Below are positions 47,290-58,562 of a DNA stretch of 64,000 bases, in pieces (within the stretch, counting starts at the first letter, position 1; every line of letters starts with the position of its first letter). Source of the stretch: Loxodes magnus (taxonomy: Eukaryota > Ciliophora > Karyorelictea > Loxodida > Loxodidae); NCBI GenBank assembly GCA_946699065.1, contig CAMPDV010000256.1, forward strand, positions 317,001 to 381,000. Direction: 5' to 3'. Position numbers and translations under genes: made by a program. The notes below the pieces were generated by a model that saw only the letters and a program-made list of their open reading frames with translations, had not been told where the DNA came from and ran no database searches.

Positions 47290-48175
47290 TTTCAAATACA
47301 AAATTAAATTTTTGGCGTATTTGGAGGTATTTCAAACTCTTTCCCGCCAACTTCTAGATTGCTCTAGAGGCTAAATATAAAAATCTGAAAATCTCTACAA
47401 CCTTTCTCCTTGTTATGCATGTTATCCTTTAATTCTTCTTTCGCCTAGATGCTAGATATCTTTTTTCTTGTTAATTTCCTCAAATTTGTTGCAATATAGC
47501 CTTTCTCTTTCTCTTAATAGTTTTAGTTGTTATTATTTCTTCTTTTTTTCCAGCAAATTCTACTAGTTTCAATATTCTTACTTGAAATTGCAAAATTTCT
47601 AGCATCTTTTCCTCAAATGTTTTTGAGAGTTACAATAATAGCATCTTCTTGATTGTCATTTAAGTTGAAATCTTGAGTTAATTTCACCTTTAATTCCATT
47701 GGATCATTCCTTTAATCTTTCAGTTCCATTTAACGCTGCAATTTGTACTGGTTTTCTTCTATTTTTTCTAACTTGTTGATCAGCTCTTTCTTCTTTTATT
47801 ACTATTTTTAGATTAACTGCTTTAGCCTTGTGAAATATTTCAAAATGCCTTAAGGTCTCCTTATTGAGTCATGAGCCTCTATTCTATTTTCTCTGCAAGT
47901 TCAAGTTTTTCTATTAGCTTCTTATTGTCTTGCTTCAAATTTTGACATCTTCCTGTAGATCTATCACTTTAATCAGCTAATCATAGCTAATTTATTACTA
48001 CGTGGTGAGATTCGAGATTTCCAAGCGCATTATATTTTTAGTCTTTTTCCTAGGTTCTTCTTCAAAGAAGGAAACTAATCCTGATGGGTGATCTTTTTGA
48101 TACACTTTTCCTAATCCTAGCCTTTCTAGGATGTTGTTAACTCTACTTTTTGTATTCTTGAAGGATCCTAGTTTC
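47290..48175 (-). pseudogene. ORF1/Gag-like gene with frameshifts
   Basis: Minus-strand coding pattern jumps between frames. It begins near 48175 with SFKNTKSRVNNILERLGLGK and HPSGLVSFFEEEPRKKTKN, then a coiled coil (NLKQDNKKLIEKLELAEKIE), then ELINKLEKIEENQYKLQRQM and DPMELKVKLTQDFN, and finally a zinc knuckle C-x2-C-x4-H-x4-C (CYYCNSQKHLRKRC) at 47602-47643. The DPME phrase recurs in the gene at 57764. Three frames are needed, so this is a decayed copy unless several short introns are present. It belongs to the ORF1 type of protein but is not the same family as 26650. Confidence 0.55.
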
Positions 48176-48484
48176 AAACCTCACATCTTTTTCTTCAAAA
48201 ATATGATAAATCTTTTATACAATAATTTTATTTCTATAGAATTATTTTTCTATATAAGAGCACTAAAAATTTATCCTTTTAATCGAAATTTGAGTATTTT
48301 TAATTTAAAGCAATTTACCAAAATTATTCTTATTCTCCATTGAAGAAACTAAAGATTACAAAATTTTCTAAAATTAACTTCTTTTTATTTAAAATAAATG
48401 AGATAATTATTAAAATACTAGATATAAAAAGCAAAATTTAAATAAATAAAAAATTTACTTAATTTAAATTAGTTGATTGAGTAC

Positions 48485-48605
48485 ATTATTAAAAACTCAA
48501 TGTTGAAGCTACAAGTATTCAAAATCAAGAGTAAGAATGATTTTAAAAAGATAAAGATTCGAGAATATAAACTTAATAGTAGCTATTTTATAAGAATTTT
48601 TGCAT
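48485..48605 (+). pseudogene. Remnant of a SPRY gene 3' end
   Basis: GAAGCTACAAGTATTCAAAATCAAGAG and the following AAAGATTCGAGAATATAAACTTAATAGTAGC resemble the last codons and 3' flank of the SPRY genes (42425-42520). Only about 120 bp are recognisable, and it lies tail to tail with the broken Kelch-like gene at 48632. The call rests on short, imperfect matches. Confidence 0.3.
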
Positions 48606-48631
48606 AAAACGAAAGATAAATTTAAAAAAAT

Positions 48632-49543
48632 TCAAGATTGCAGATTTTTTTTCCATTTTTTCATTCTAATGTCGTAACTATAAAGATCAAAATTTTAAAT
48701 ACTTATTGCATAGCTGAAAACTCTCATTTTGTTTAATAAAGGATAGAAATTGGGATAACCATAACTTGATTGAACTGGAAAATTTTGCCCATAACTTGTT
48801 ACTTCTTTAAGATCATAGAGCGTAGTTCCCTAAAAAAGCTAATATTCATCAAAAGTAAAATATAATTAAAAACTTTCATAAGCAAACTTTACATCACATG
48901 AACTTGAGGTTAAAGTAGATCCTTCAAAATTAATCATTAATCCTCTATGAAGATGTATTAGCAAATGCTTTACTAATGTGCCCCGAATATCAACCTATAC
49001 TAAATACATTCTCTTTGCCCAAGTTACACCATTTCCTGTTGCACTCTAAATATAATTTTAGATATGCTTTATTTTTATATTTTTATATCAAACGCCTCAC
49101 CCTATGCAGAATTTTAGAATTAAGAATTAATAACAAATAGCAATCCATATATTTAGTATAGTGTTAGCTTGTTTTTCTCGTATTTATTTAATATAGTGTG
49201 TTCTTTTACAATTATATTATTCTTAAAGAAAAAGAGGGAGTTTTTCGATATGATAAATTTGTTGTCATTTATTTAAAACAAAAAATTTACTTTTTTTCCA
49301 TTTTTCCATTTTTTCATTGTTTACATCAAATCAAGTTAGTTATTACTTTCCAGTATTTTAAATTTACAGCTTATCTTTAAAAAATTTCTATTACAACATA
49401 TTTTTAAAGTTCCCCATAACAAAGATTAGGCAAAATTCGTACTTAAAGAGAAGAAGAGGAATTTTACCTTAAATATATTCTTTATTTCTTAGACCTTTTT
49501 TAAAGAAGCCACATCTAGAAAAATTCTTTCATTTATTCTCCAT
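48632..49543 (-). pseudogene. Kelch-like gene, decayed
   Basis: The most diverged of the five Kelch-like copies. It keeps the N-terminal module (CGFFKKGLRNKEYI, GKIPLLLFKYE) and recognisable blades up to YDIRMKKWKK. A base is missing after codon 35 (TACGAATTTTGCC where relatives have TATGA-G/A-ATTYTACC), and the key GG of the main blade is replaced in the reading frame. Net length remains a multiple of three, so later indels offset earlier ones. It is probably non-functional. Confidence 0.68.
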
Positions 49544-49789
49544 TTTTTAATTATTAAATAAAGCATCTGAAAATTAATTTTGATTTAAATTAAATAATTT
49601 AAAATATGTAAAATTTCCTTTTTTTCATTTATTAAAATTTAAAGTTTAAAATATAAAAAATCTATACAGCATTCATTTTTATAAATTTCAAGATTAAATG
49701 TGAAATTATTATTTATTATTAATTCATGAAAAAATCATTATATAGGTAATGCTGAATAAATATATTTATTTTTTATTTTCAACATCATT

Positions 49790-50100
49790 ACCAAACAGTG
49801 CTATTTACTTTGGTTAATTGATCCTTATTTATGATTCAGATTTTTAACTTAATCTACTTATAATAAGAAATGTTTGCTTCTTCAATTTTTTTTTAATTTT
49901 GAGATATATTTCCAAATAAAATCATAATCCTTAATATTCGCTTCCTAAATTGTGGATGTTGAATCGTTAATGACTGCATTATCTTATAATAAGCAGAATT
50001 ATTTTTCTTCTTTTAAATCATTCAAAATTTTTAAATTTTTATAGGATTCTTATATCCATAGAATTTACTCTTCCAGATATGTAAAAAATAGCATATATTA
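49790..50100 (-). CDS. Unidentified coding fragment
   Basis: One minus-strand frame reads SYKNLKILNDLKEEKQFCLL, QDNAVINDSTSTIQEANIKD and YDFIWKYISKLKK without low-complexity runs, then continues after a one-base shift as EEANISYYKQIKLKIWIINK. Codon composition is gene-like. No start, stop or family can be given. It may be a fragment of a larger lost gene. Confidence 0.35.
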
Positions 50101-51030
50101 AAAACATATATAAAATACTAATAAAAGGATTTATATTTTTATTAACAGATAAATCTTTTAAAGTAGATTCTAATTAAAGATTTAAATACAATGCTATACA
50201 ATTCAATTATTATTTATATTGAATATTAATAAAATAGCATTTTTCTAATTACTCTGATATTATTTTATATCCTAAATATTTTATATAATTTAAATTTAAA
50301 AATAGCGAAGAAAAATTTAAAAATGATTAAATTAGAAAAATAATTTACGCTATTTAATTAAAATTTTCATTTTTAATGATGTATTTTTAGTATATAAATC
50401 AGCTGAATTAATTTAATTAATTTTATATATTTGATAATATAATAGTCATTGTTTATAAAACATTTACTTCTTTTGATATTTTAATATTTTTAGTCCAAAA
50501 TGGTTTTTTTATAATTTTTAAATACTTAAAAACTTTAAAATAGTATAATTAATTATGTATCTTTTATTTGAAGTTTTATATAAAATAAAATTCATATATT
50601 TTATTAAGTTCTACTTGAAACTTAAATTTATCTTTATTTAATCAATTTTGCTTTTATAATTATTGATTTCATAAAATTTATATCAATGTGATTGTTATTT
50701 TTATTAAGTGGACGCAAATATGTTTTGTTTCATTCTATTCTAATTGAAATTATTTAAAAATCAATTTTTCTTTTTTTTTAAATAAAGCTGATATATAGCT
50801 TAAATTTTAATGTTTTAGTAATTATAAAAACTTAATTTTTTTCTGTGTACATCAAAGATTTTATGAAATCAAAATTATATCTAGGTTAAACTTTTTTGGA
50901 TCTTTAATTACAGATCTTACTTAGTTTTGCTTTTGTAAAATTTAAAATTATATTGTAATAAATTTTGTAAAGACAAGCTATAAATTTGTATTATTTGAAA
51001 GTAGCAATACTATTTAAATTTGAATCTTGA
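50101..51030. other. AT-rich intergenic DNA
   Basis: No feature recognised in about 930 bases. Confidence 0.5.
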
Positions 51031-51034
51031 ATGC

Positions 51035-51760
51035 AGCTAAATTTTCGCCGTGCTACTATTTCTGAACGATCTCTTTATTTAAATAACGGTGAAGACTCCT
51101 TATTATTTATTTTAAAAAAAAGAACCATCATTAATAATGAATGAACACAACATAGTCATAGACTTTAAGACCCTGAACATGTTGGATGAGCGTTTATTAT
51201 TATTATTATTTTAACTAAATGTAAAATTAAGTTTGCATATCCTGGGTTTTCAACCAGGTTTCTGCTGACAAGTTTTTTTCCATGGTTGTTCTCCACGACC
51301 TTTTTTTAAAGTGGACGGCTACCACGAAGGATTCTTTTAGTTTTTTCTATGTAATTCATTAGCTCCCGGATTTTTTCTCCTTGATTAAAAAATATCTCTT
51401 TATATTTTGCAATTTTTGCTTTCATTTTTTCGATTTCGCTTTGGAGTAAATTGTTATTTTTGGTTTCAGGGTTTTATTGTTCATTCGGACCAACCATTAC
51501 TTTTCCCTCTGAAGACGAGCTAGATTCTCTATCCTGTCTTTGCTTTTCTAGCTCCTCGCTCGCCACTTGTTTTCTTGTTTTTCTTTGCTATTTCTTAGAA
51601 AGACAAATGTTCTTCTCCATTTTTATCTCAGGTTTGATGATCGTTTAGATGAATTTCTTCTAGATTTATAATCCAACCAAAGATCTCTGTAATATTGATG
51701 GTAAGATCAGAAAATTAAAATATATCCAGTCTTTATTTGATTATGCCAATATTTTCAGTT
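51035..51760 (+). repeat. Family D repeat, split by a retroelement
   Basis: Blocks 51058-51196 and 51648-51745 match the two ends of the repeat at 24340-24590; the 440 bp between them are the retroelement described next. Rejoining the blocks gives the repeat in its other arrangement, so the repeat is older than the insertion. Confidence 0.55.
51197..51635 (-). mobile_element. ORF1-only retroelement, internally deleted
   Basis: Flanks GATGAGCGTTTA (51185-51196) and GATGATCGTTTA (51636-51647) form a 12-bp target duplication with one difference. On the minus strand, ATG at 51618-51620 opens an ORF with a basic start, SSSSSEGKVMVG and EKIRELMN as in the element at 26650, then joins early to the same 3' region (GGTAGCC-TCCACTT...) and ends in a TAA-type repeat. 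The zinc knuckle is missing. A short non-autonomous derivative, inserted in family D. Confidence 0.82.
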
Positions 51761-51985
51761 TAATATTTAAATTTAAAAATCATTTTATTTAAGCTTTATT
51801 AAAACTCATTTAAAATAGAAAAATTTTTATTACTTTATCATTTTCATTATATTATTTAATTGATTCTTGCAAAATTTAATAAATAACAATGCTTAAAAAA
51901 TTTATTTAAGAAGTTGAAATTAAAGATAGCAAGGCTATTTCTTTATTTACTAGTAAAAATTTATCTAATATTTAAGAATTTTTAA

Positions 51986-53120
51986 TTATTATAATAATAA
52001 AATTAACTAAATGTTAAAAGTTTTAGAGTTCTCCGGGATTCCAACCAATTTCGCGCTACTTTTTTTTAACGTGAATGTGGCCTTTTTTTGAATGTGGGTG
52101 GCTACCATAAAGAATTTTTCATGTTGCTATTAAAAAGCTTGTATTTATAAATTCCAAAATCGGTTATTCAAAGCTAGTTCAGCATCCCTCATGTTTTGGT
52201 TTATTCTCTTTTTTGTAAATTTTGTCTTTTTAACAGTTTTTAATAAGTGATATTTTGAGTTATAGCTTCAACAATTTTTTATATATTTTTTCTTAATCCA
52301 CTAAGAAAAAATTTAATAATTAAAAAGATGGTAGGAGCTGAGATTGACCTTCTGAATCATACTTTCTGGTTTTATGGCTAGGAACAAGTTCCTTTCCTGT
52401 CGCTGAGAAAGTCCCTGGTCAAAGTCAACCTTTGCAAGGGAACGCCTTCCTATTGATTATCCACTCCTGGTAGGGGCTTGAAGCCTGGCTGCCCATAGCG
52501 ATGGAGCTCCCTGGCAGCTGTTTTTCGAAAGCAACAGGATATCCCCGTTATCCCATGAAGGGAGTGTTGGGGTCGTTAAAGTGCAAGAAGTTGCAGTCCA
52601 AAAACTCTTTTAGTTGAAAATTTAAAAAAAAATTGAGAAAAAATTTATTTTTTTATTTCATCTTTTCTTCGAATTTAAATTTTATCATTATTTTATTCAG
52701 TAATCGTTTCTTGATCTTTAGCTTAATAAATAAGGAATTCAACACTTATATTTACTCCTTGCTTGAAAATTTTCAAGACTGAATATGGAGCTAATGTTCT
52801 ATCACAACATTGTTTTATATAAATTATTCCCTAAGAATTAATAACTCGTTATTTTAGTCTTCAATGCTAGTCATGAGATTTCTAATTTTTTTACCTTTAT
52901 TATATATTTTTTCTTCAATTTTAGAAATTAAATTTATCATCTTTTCCATTTCAATTAAAAACGAGGTGCTTTTATCAACTTTTCCAACCATTGTTTTGCC
53001 TTTTGAAAAGGATTTTGATGATTTTGCAATTTTTTTCTTCTTATCAAGCTCTTTATTCGCTTTTATTCTTGCATTCCTTACCTAACTTTTAGGTAATCGA
53101 ATGCTCTTTTCCATTTCCAT
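51986..53120 (-). mobile_element. ORF1-only retroelement, interrupted by a nested retroposon
   Basis: Minus-strand ATG at 53118-53120 starts an ORF1 (basic start, KGKTMVG, coiled coil with KIRNLMTSIEDQNNELLIL) that corresponds to the protein at 26650. The ORF is cut at 52636 by a family S1 element and continues beyond it; the 3' region (GGTAGCCACCCACATT...) and a TTA/TAA tail lie at 52105-51986. No zinc knuckle was recognised. The 5' limit is set at the ATG, since the other copies start almost directly at theirs. Confidence 0.72.
52316..52635 (-). mobile_element. Short retroposon nested in a retroelement (family S1)
   Basis: A target duplication AGAAAAAATTTA flanks it at 52304-52315 and 52636-52647. 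On the minus strand it runs CAACTAAAAGAGTTTTTGGAC ... AGCCAGGCTTCAAGCCCC (B-box-like) ... CCATCTTTTTAATTATT and aligns over its whole length with 24926-25246. Its position inside another element shows that it moved later. Confidence 0.85.
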
Positions 53121-53439
53121 CTTTTTTTATTATTTTTAATTATTCTAAAAGTAATCGAATGCTAGTTCACATTTTTAATGTTTATATCTTTTAGAAAATA
53201 AATTATTTAAAAAATAGCTTCCAATATGAGTATTTTTTTAGTTTTAGTTACAGAAAATAACTTCAAGTAGAAAAATCTTAATTCGAATAACTTTTAATGA
53301 TTGCTTATAATTTAATATTTCATTATCCTTGAAGTTATTCAAATCTTAATTCAAAGTTTGCAGAGTTTCTAATTGATATCTATGTTAATAATTTTCTAAT
53401 TTCTTGTAACTAAAAACTGTATACCATTTGTTTAATATT

Positions 53440-53700
53440 TTCTTTAATACAGTGTGAATTATAAAATTACATTGAAGGACTTAAATTTAATGATTCTTGT
53501 TATTTATTTATAGGATTGTTTATAATTTATCCAAATAACATTCAACTTTTCGAGCGTAATATTCTAATTCTTCAGAATTAAAGTGTACAATTGCTACTAT
53601 ATTTTATTATTTTCTTTACCTTTAAAATGTTTTATATATTTTAGATTTTTCTAAAATATTCGCTGACATAAACATCCCAAAAATTTATTTCTTATCCTAA
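53440..53700 (-). CDS. Possible coding segment downstream of a Kelch-like gene (HFxS family)
   Basis: Aligns with 20060-20330 (see there). The minus-strand frame reads NIVAIVHFNSEELEYYARKV and ECYLDKLQTILQINNKNH, a better reading than the first copy. It lies 170 bases downstream of the Kelch-like gene at 53868, on the same strand. Start and stop are not defined. Confidence 0.38.
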
Positions 53701-53867
53701 GATAAAATATAAAATAAAGCAAAATGAAGCATATCTTTTAAGATTCTAGACTATTAGTATAGAGAAATAAAATATGGGAAAAATCTAAATTTTAGTATGA
53801 ATTTAAATAAGTAAACTATATAGTTCTAATCAAGAAAAATAGTATTATTGTGTTTAAAATATTACTA

Positions 53868-54788
53868 TCAAGAAGCTGTCTTAACACATGATATTTTCTG
53901 CCATTCTCTTTTTTTAATATCGTAACCACAGAGATCATAAGCTGCAGAGTTTATTGCATAACTAAACACTCTATTTTTATTTAAAATAGGTTAAAAATTA
54001 GGATATCCACCAGAACTTAAAGGAAAATTTGGCCCATGATTTACTATCTAATTAAAATCATAAAGCGCTGTACCTTTAAAATATTAATACTCATCAAAAA
54101 ATAAAATTGAATCTAGTTCCTTGATAAATAAGCTTTACATCACATGAGATTAAGTCTAAAGTAAATCTTATAGTTTAACTCATAAGTCTTTTACACAAAT
54201 ATACTGATAAATATCTTTGCTCATATATCCTGCATATCCTCCAATACTATATACACTTTTATTCGCAAAAGTCACTCCATTTCCTCTAGCACTATACGGG
54301 CAATTTTAAATAGATTTAGACTAGTAAGTTTTCATATCAAACACTTCGCAATAAGAATCAGATTATTAGTTCTCTGAATTTATAACATATAGCAATTCTT
54401 TTTATTAATCGTGAGTTACTTTATTTTATAAATAGTTATGCAATAATTTGTATTCCTTTAAAACAGTCTAGCTTTCACAGAAAATTAGAGAGTTTTTTGA
54501 AACTATAAAATTGCTATCACTTAGTTGGAATATAAACTTTTAATAACCTCTTAGGCTATCATCTTTAATATCGAAGCAATCCAGCTTTTATGTTTAAAAA
54601 TCATAAGTTTGCAGCTTATCTTTGCAAAAGTTTATTACAATGTATTTTTAAAGTTCGAGATAGCAAAGATTAGGTAAAATTTCATACTTCAAGATAAGAA
54701 GAGGAATTCTACCCAAAATGTTAGCTTTATTTTTTAAAATTTTTCTCAAGAATATACATCTAGAGAAATATTTTTATTTGCTATCCAT
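53868..54788 (-). CDS. Kelch-like beta-propeller protein with IPLLL N-terminal module
   Basis: A 306-residue intact ORF, ATG 54786-54788 and TGA 53868-53870. It is the sister of the copy at 20489, equal in length. The N-terminal module reads CIFLRKIL and GRIPLLILKYEILPNL; the main blade is VYSIGGYAGYMSKDIYQYI with a TGA Trp; the last blade is YDLCGYDIKKREWQKI. It differs from 20489 at many codons without frameshifts, which suggests that purifying selection kept both. Confidence 0.78.
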
Positions 54789-55690
54789 TATTATAAATTC
54801 TTTATTTACTTGCTAAATATTAAAAATTATTTATATTAGAATAAAAATAAAAAATAATATAGTAAAAATATTAAAAATTCGAAACTATTAGAATTTATAA
54901 AACGGAAAATAGAATCTATTTTTTAAGCAAGTTTAAATTGTACTAATAAGTAATATTTTAGATTTAAATTATAATTCTTTTAATATCTATATAAATTAAT
55001 AATTTTAATTAAATCTTCTAAAAAGTTTATTTTTTTAAGCTAAAAATATTTTTATATACTCTATTAAGTTTTATCCTTATACTACTTTAATTTTTATGAT
55101 AGCTTTGCTAGAAAATTTAAATCTTAATGTTAATTGCTTTTATTAAAAAAGAGATATGTATTTTATTAGAAATTATTTCCTTATTGTACAATAATTTTAA
55201 TTTCGTTAAACTGAAAATTTGATTTTATTATATATCAAATTTGATTTTATTAATGTAGAAATAAGATTAAAAATTATCTGTTTTTAGTATTATAATTATT
55301 CATCTATATTGCCCTGCTTTACTTTTTTTTATTTAAAACGAAATGAATAAAATAATTTTTTTATATCTCAAAATGTAAAAAAACTACATCCAAAATTTTA
55401 AAAAGTAAAGCTTGTTTATTTAAGCAAATGTTTATTACCGTATAAGTTTCATTTAATTGATACTAGCTTATTTATTTTTTTATCAATTAGTTAATGTTTA
55501 AATTAAAGTATTTAAATTGTATAATTTATAATTAATTATTGATTTTTAATTTAATATTAAATATAAAACATTTCTATTATAGATCGAATCTAAAACTTAT
55601 GAAAAGCCTATTAATAATAAACTATAAAAATTATTTTTTTAATTTATGCTTTTTTCCCTTTTTAATTATAAAATAAATAAATAAATTGGA
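54789..55690. other. AT-rich intergenic DNA
   Basis: No feature recognised in about 900 bases. Confidence 0.5.
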
Positions 55691-55693
55691 TTA

Positions 55694-56040
55694 TAGAGCG
55701 CGTTGCACTCTCGTTAGTGCGCAGCTCTTTAAATTAATTTTATTTAATTTAGAAAATTAATTTTATTGTTCTCTCTATCCTTGCTTTCTCTTCCTGCAGT
55801 ACGTCTCTTTAATTTTTCCTTCCAAAGCATAGGATGAAATATACTATTATGGGTACATCTTTCCCCTACCTATGATGAAGAAGGTTTTCTCCTGGCATTC
55901 AGAATTCTCCAGTTTGCTGAATCTTCTTTCTCTTGCTATTGGTTTCTCTTTCTCCGATTTATCCTCCGTCTGCGCTCCTTTTTTAATTGCCTTGCAGGGC
56001 ATACAAGCAGCATCCTAAGGAAAGGGCTTTCTACCCTATT
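55694..56040 (-). mobile_element. Short retroposon with 3' stem-loop (family S2)
   Basis: Minus-strand orientation: about 250 bp of relatively GC-rich sequence from GGGTAGAAAGCCC, an AT-rich linker, then the stem-loop at 55727-55696 whose inner stem is GCACT/AGTGC around the loop AACGAG. The body is not obviously similar to the other S2 members, but the terminal stem-loop is. No ORF. Confidence 0.7.
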
Positions 56041-57225
56041 TAAATTACATTATATATAATAAAAGCCACTTTTAAATTACATTATCTAAAATATTAGTTG
56101 TAGATGTCTTTAGTTTGAATAGGTTCTGTTAATTTATACAATTGGAAAAGAAATTTTAAATTTAGTAGTACAGTTATATTTATGAATTTAGAGAATAAAT
56201 TAAATAAATTAATTAAATTGAACGGAATTAGAAGGCTAAACTCATAACTCGATTTTCTAAGTTCTTAAAAAATAAAAAATAGCAATGATATAATTTATTT
56301 TACTATACTTTGCTATTTTATATGGTACTTAAAAAAAAAATTGATTAATTAGTTCCAAAAGATGTTAATTTAAAAGATATATTAAAATCATAATAATTAA
56401 AAATATTATTACTAAGATGATTTTAGAATGCAACTTTTAAAGATAAAAAATGGAGTTTTATAGTATAAAATGATATGAATTTGCTTCTTTAGTTTTTTAA
56501 TAAATTAGAAATTAAAAAGTAAAAGGCTAATAATTTTTTTATTAGATCAATAAAGATTTCTATATTCATTCAAGACTAATAAATAAATTTAATCTTGCTC
56601 TAACTATTAGAAGTATAAACACTTAGTTTGCAATGCATCCCTATTTTTAACATTCTTAAGAACATTCTTGAATAATGCTATCTTGAAATCATCTCTTTAA
56701 ACTTAAATCAGATCGATTTAATTCCAAATTTTTTGTTTCTTAAAGTATTTAGATACTCTATATAATAAAACTTTTATGATGGAGTAATATTTTTATTATC
56801 TCCATTTTTTAATTTACAAATAAGTGAATTTATCAATAATTAATCAATGTCTTATAAATTACAGATCTAGTCTATACTTACAATTTTAATTTTATTAATT
56901 ATATACTTTAATAAAAGAAGAAAAATAATTTAAATACTATTATATAAGTTACTTTTTTTAAATAAATATTGACTTTTTTTTTCTGACTTTGATAAATCTT
57001 AGTCTGCAATTTATTTTTATCAAAATAATAAAAATTAACTATTAATTTGTTCCTTTTAAGACCAAAAGAGATCTTAAAATAGCAATATAATTTTTATAGT
57101 TGAAATGAATAAAAAATTTATGTTTTAAGCTTATGGAAAGTATTAGAGAATAATATCTGTAATTAATCCTGAATTTACTTTAGTAAAATGATAACATAAT
57201 TTTCAAGTATTTATATTATAATTCA
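56041..57225. other. AT-rich intergenic DNA
   Basis: Nothing recognised in almost 1.2 kb. Confidence 0.5.
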
Positions 57226-57229
57226 TTCC

Positions 57230-57573
57230 ATAAACAATATAGTCAAATAGGAAAAACATTTCTGTATAATTTTTAATAACTTGCTCATGGTTTATTTAAT
57301 TGATATTTCTGAATTTCTTATATTTTTCTTATTTTCTTTTAATTTCTTGATTAAATAGATGTGTTGAAGTTTTGATGCACAATTCTGTGTTCTATATTTT
57401 CTTATCATTTTGGAGTTAGTTGATTTTTAATTTCTAGGCTGTTATTTTCTAAATTAATTGCTGCACTGCGTCCTAAATTTTTTATTCTCAACTTATCAAG
57501 ATAAAGTTTCAATTCAGGTATCTTATTGCTAGTTAGAAGATTGATTTTAGGTTAATTGATTCTTAGGTGCCAT
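57230..57573 (-). CDS. Unidentified short protein, possible gene
   Basis: Two minus-strand frames look protein-like. The one in phase with an ATG at 57571-57573 begins MAPKNQLTQNQSSNQQQDTW. The other has better codon composition: INLLTSNKIPELKLYLDKLR, NLGRSAAINLENNSLEIKNQ and ENIEHRIVHQNFNTSIQSRN. A frameshift or a very short intron near the 5' end could reconcile the ATG with the second frame. It is divergent from the gene at 57764, with about 190 bases between the starts. Confidence 0.35.
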
Positions 57574-57763
57574 TTTATTATATCTATAATATAATAAACT
57601 TGGAATTGAAAAAATTAGTCTTAAAGAATCTTTTTTTCTTAATTTGAAATTTAAAAATTTTATAACTTTTATCTAGACAAAAATCGTAACTAATACTTGA
57701 AAATATGTTTACTATTTATATAGATTAGATAACAATTACTATAAATGAATATTTATTAATAAA

Positions 57764-58562
57764 ATGGCTTCTAAGAAATAACAGAACTTTGAACAAAATA
57801 TTTAAACAGGAAAATTCTCTAAAAAATAAAAAAGCGAAATAATTACAATGAGTGAAAGGGAGAAGTATGATTGATATGATGATCATTAATCACTTTGAAA
57901 TACAGAATTAAAAAAACTTCCGACACAAACTCAAATAGAAATATTATCTAAGTCATTAAAAGAGTTTATGTTTAAAAATAGATATCTCACTGATAAAGTA
58001 GAAAAATTAGAAAAACTAATAATGTCTTTACTAGAGAAACAATATTAATCATCATAAAAAATAGAAAACAAACTGGAACAAAGAATTCTTTAAATTTAAT
58101 AATAAATTCAGGTAACGCCATTTTTCGTTTTATCAGAATTAATCAGATCCTATGGAAATAGAAAATTAAGCCTCAAATTAAAATAAACAGTAAATGTTTA
58201 TTTAAAATAACTAGTCAATTTAAATTAAGTAAGTGTTACAGGAATAATAGTCTAAAAGAAGAATAAAATGCTACGTGTGCAATAAATAACATCAATGAAA
58301 ATACTACTACTAAATATGCGAAATTTATGAAAGAATAAATAAGATATTTTTAGAAAACTATTTAGGATATATCCAACATAAAGCAGAAAAATTTATAGAA
58401 AAAATTCTTTAATTCAAATCTTAATCCTTGGATAAATAATTAGGAACGGTACGTGCAAGATCAAAACTATTCAGAATATTAAAGGATGGTTCACTAATGA
58501 AGTGCTACACCACCTAACTAAGCCTAGTAGAAATTCAAGACAAACTAATGGAGACAAGCTGA
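57764..58562 (+). CDS. ORF1/Gag-like coiled-coil protein with Cys/His cluster, one short intron
   Basis: Exon 1, 57764-58111 (116 codons), is rich in Gln, Lys and Glu with a coiled coil (LTDKVEKLEKLIMSLLEKQY). The frame then degrades unless 58112-58136 is removed. That segment is 25 bases, begins GTAACG and ends ATCAG, and its removal restores a good frame: NQSDPMEIENQASNQNKQQ, then SKRRIKCYVCNKQHQWKYYY with a C-x2-C-x3-H-x8-C cluster, to TGA 58560-58562. Total 257 residues. DPME recurs in the pseudogene at 47290. Coiled coil plus zinc cluster suggests a retroelement ORF1 or Gag protein, but no tail or target duplication was found. Confidence 0.55.
58112..58136 (+). other. Putative 25-nt intron
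   Basis: GT...AG segment between the codon pair ATT CAG and AAT TAA. Removing its 25 bases shifts the frame exactly as needed to connect the two coding stretches. Very short introns are typical of several ciliate groups. A frameshift mutation is the alternative. Confidence 0.5.
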
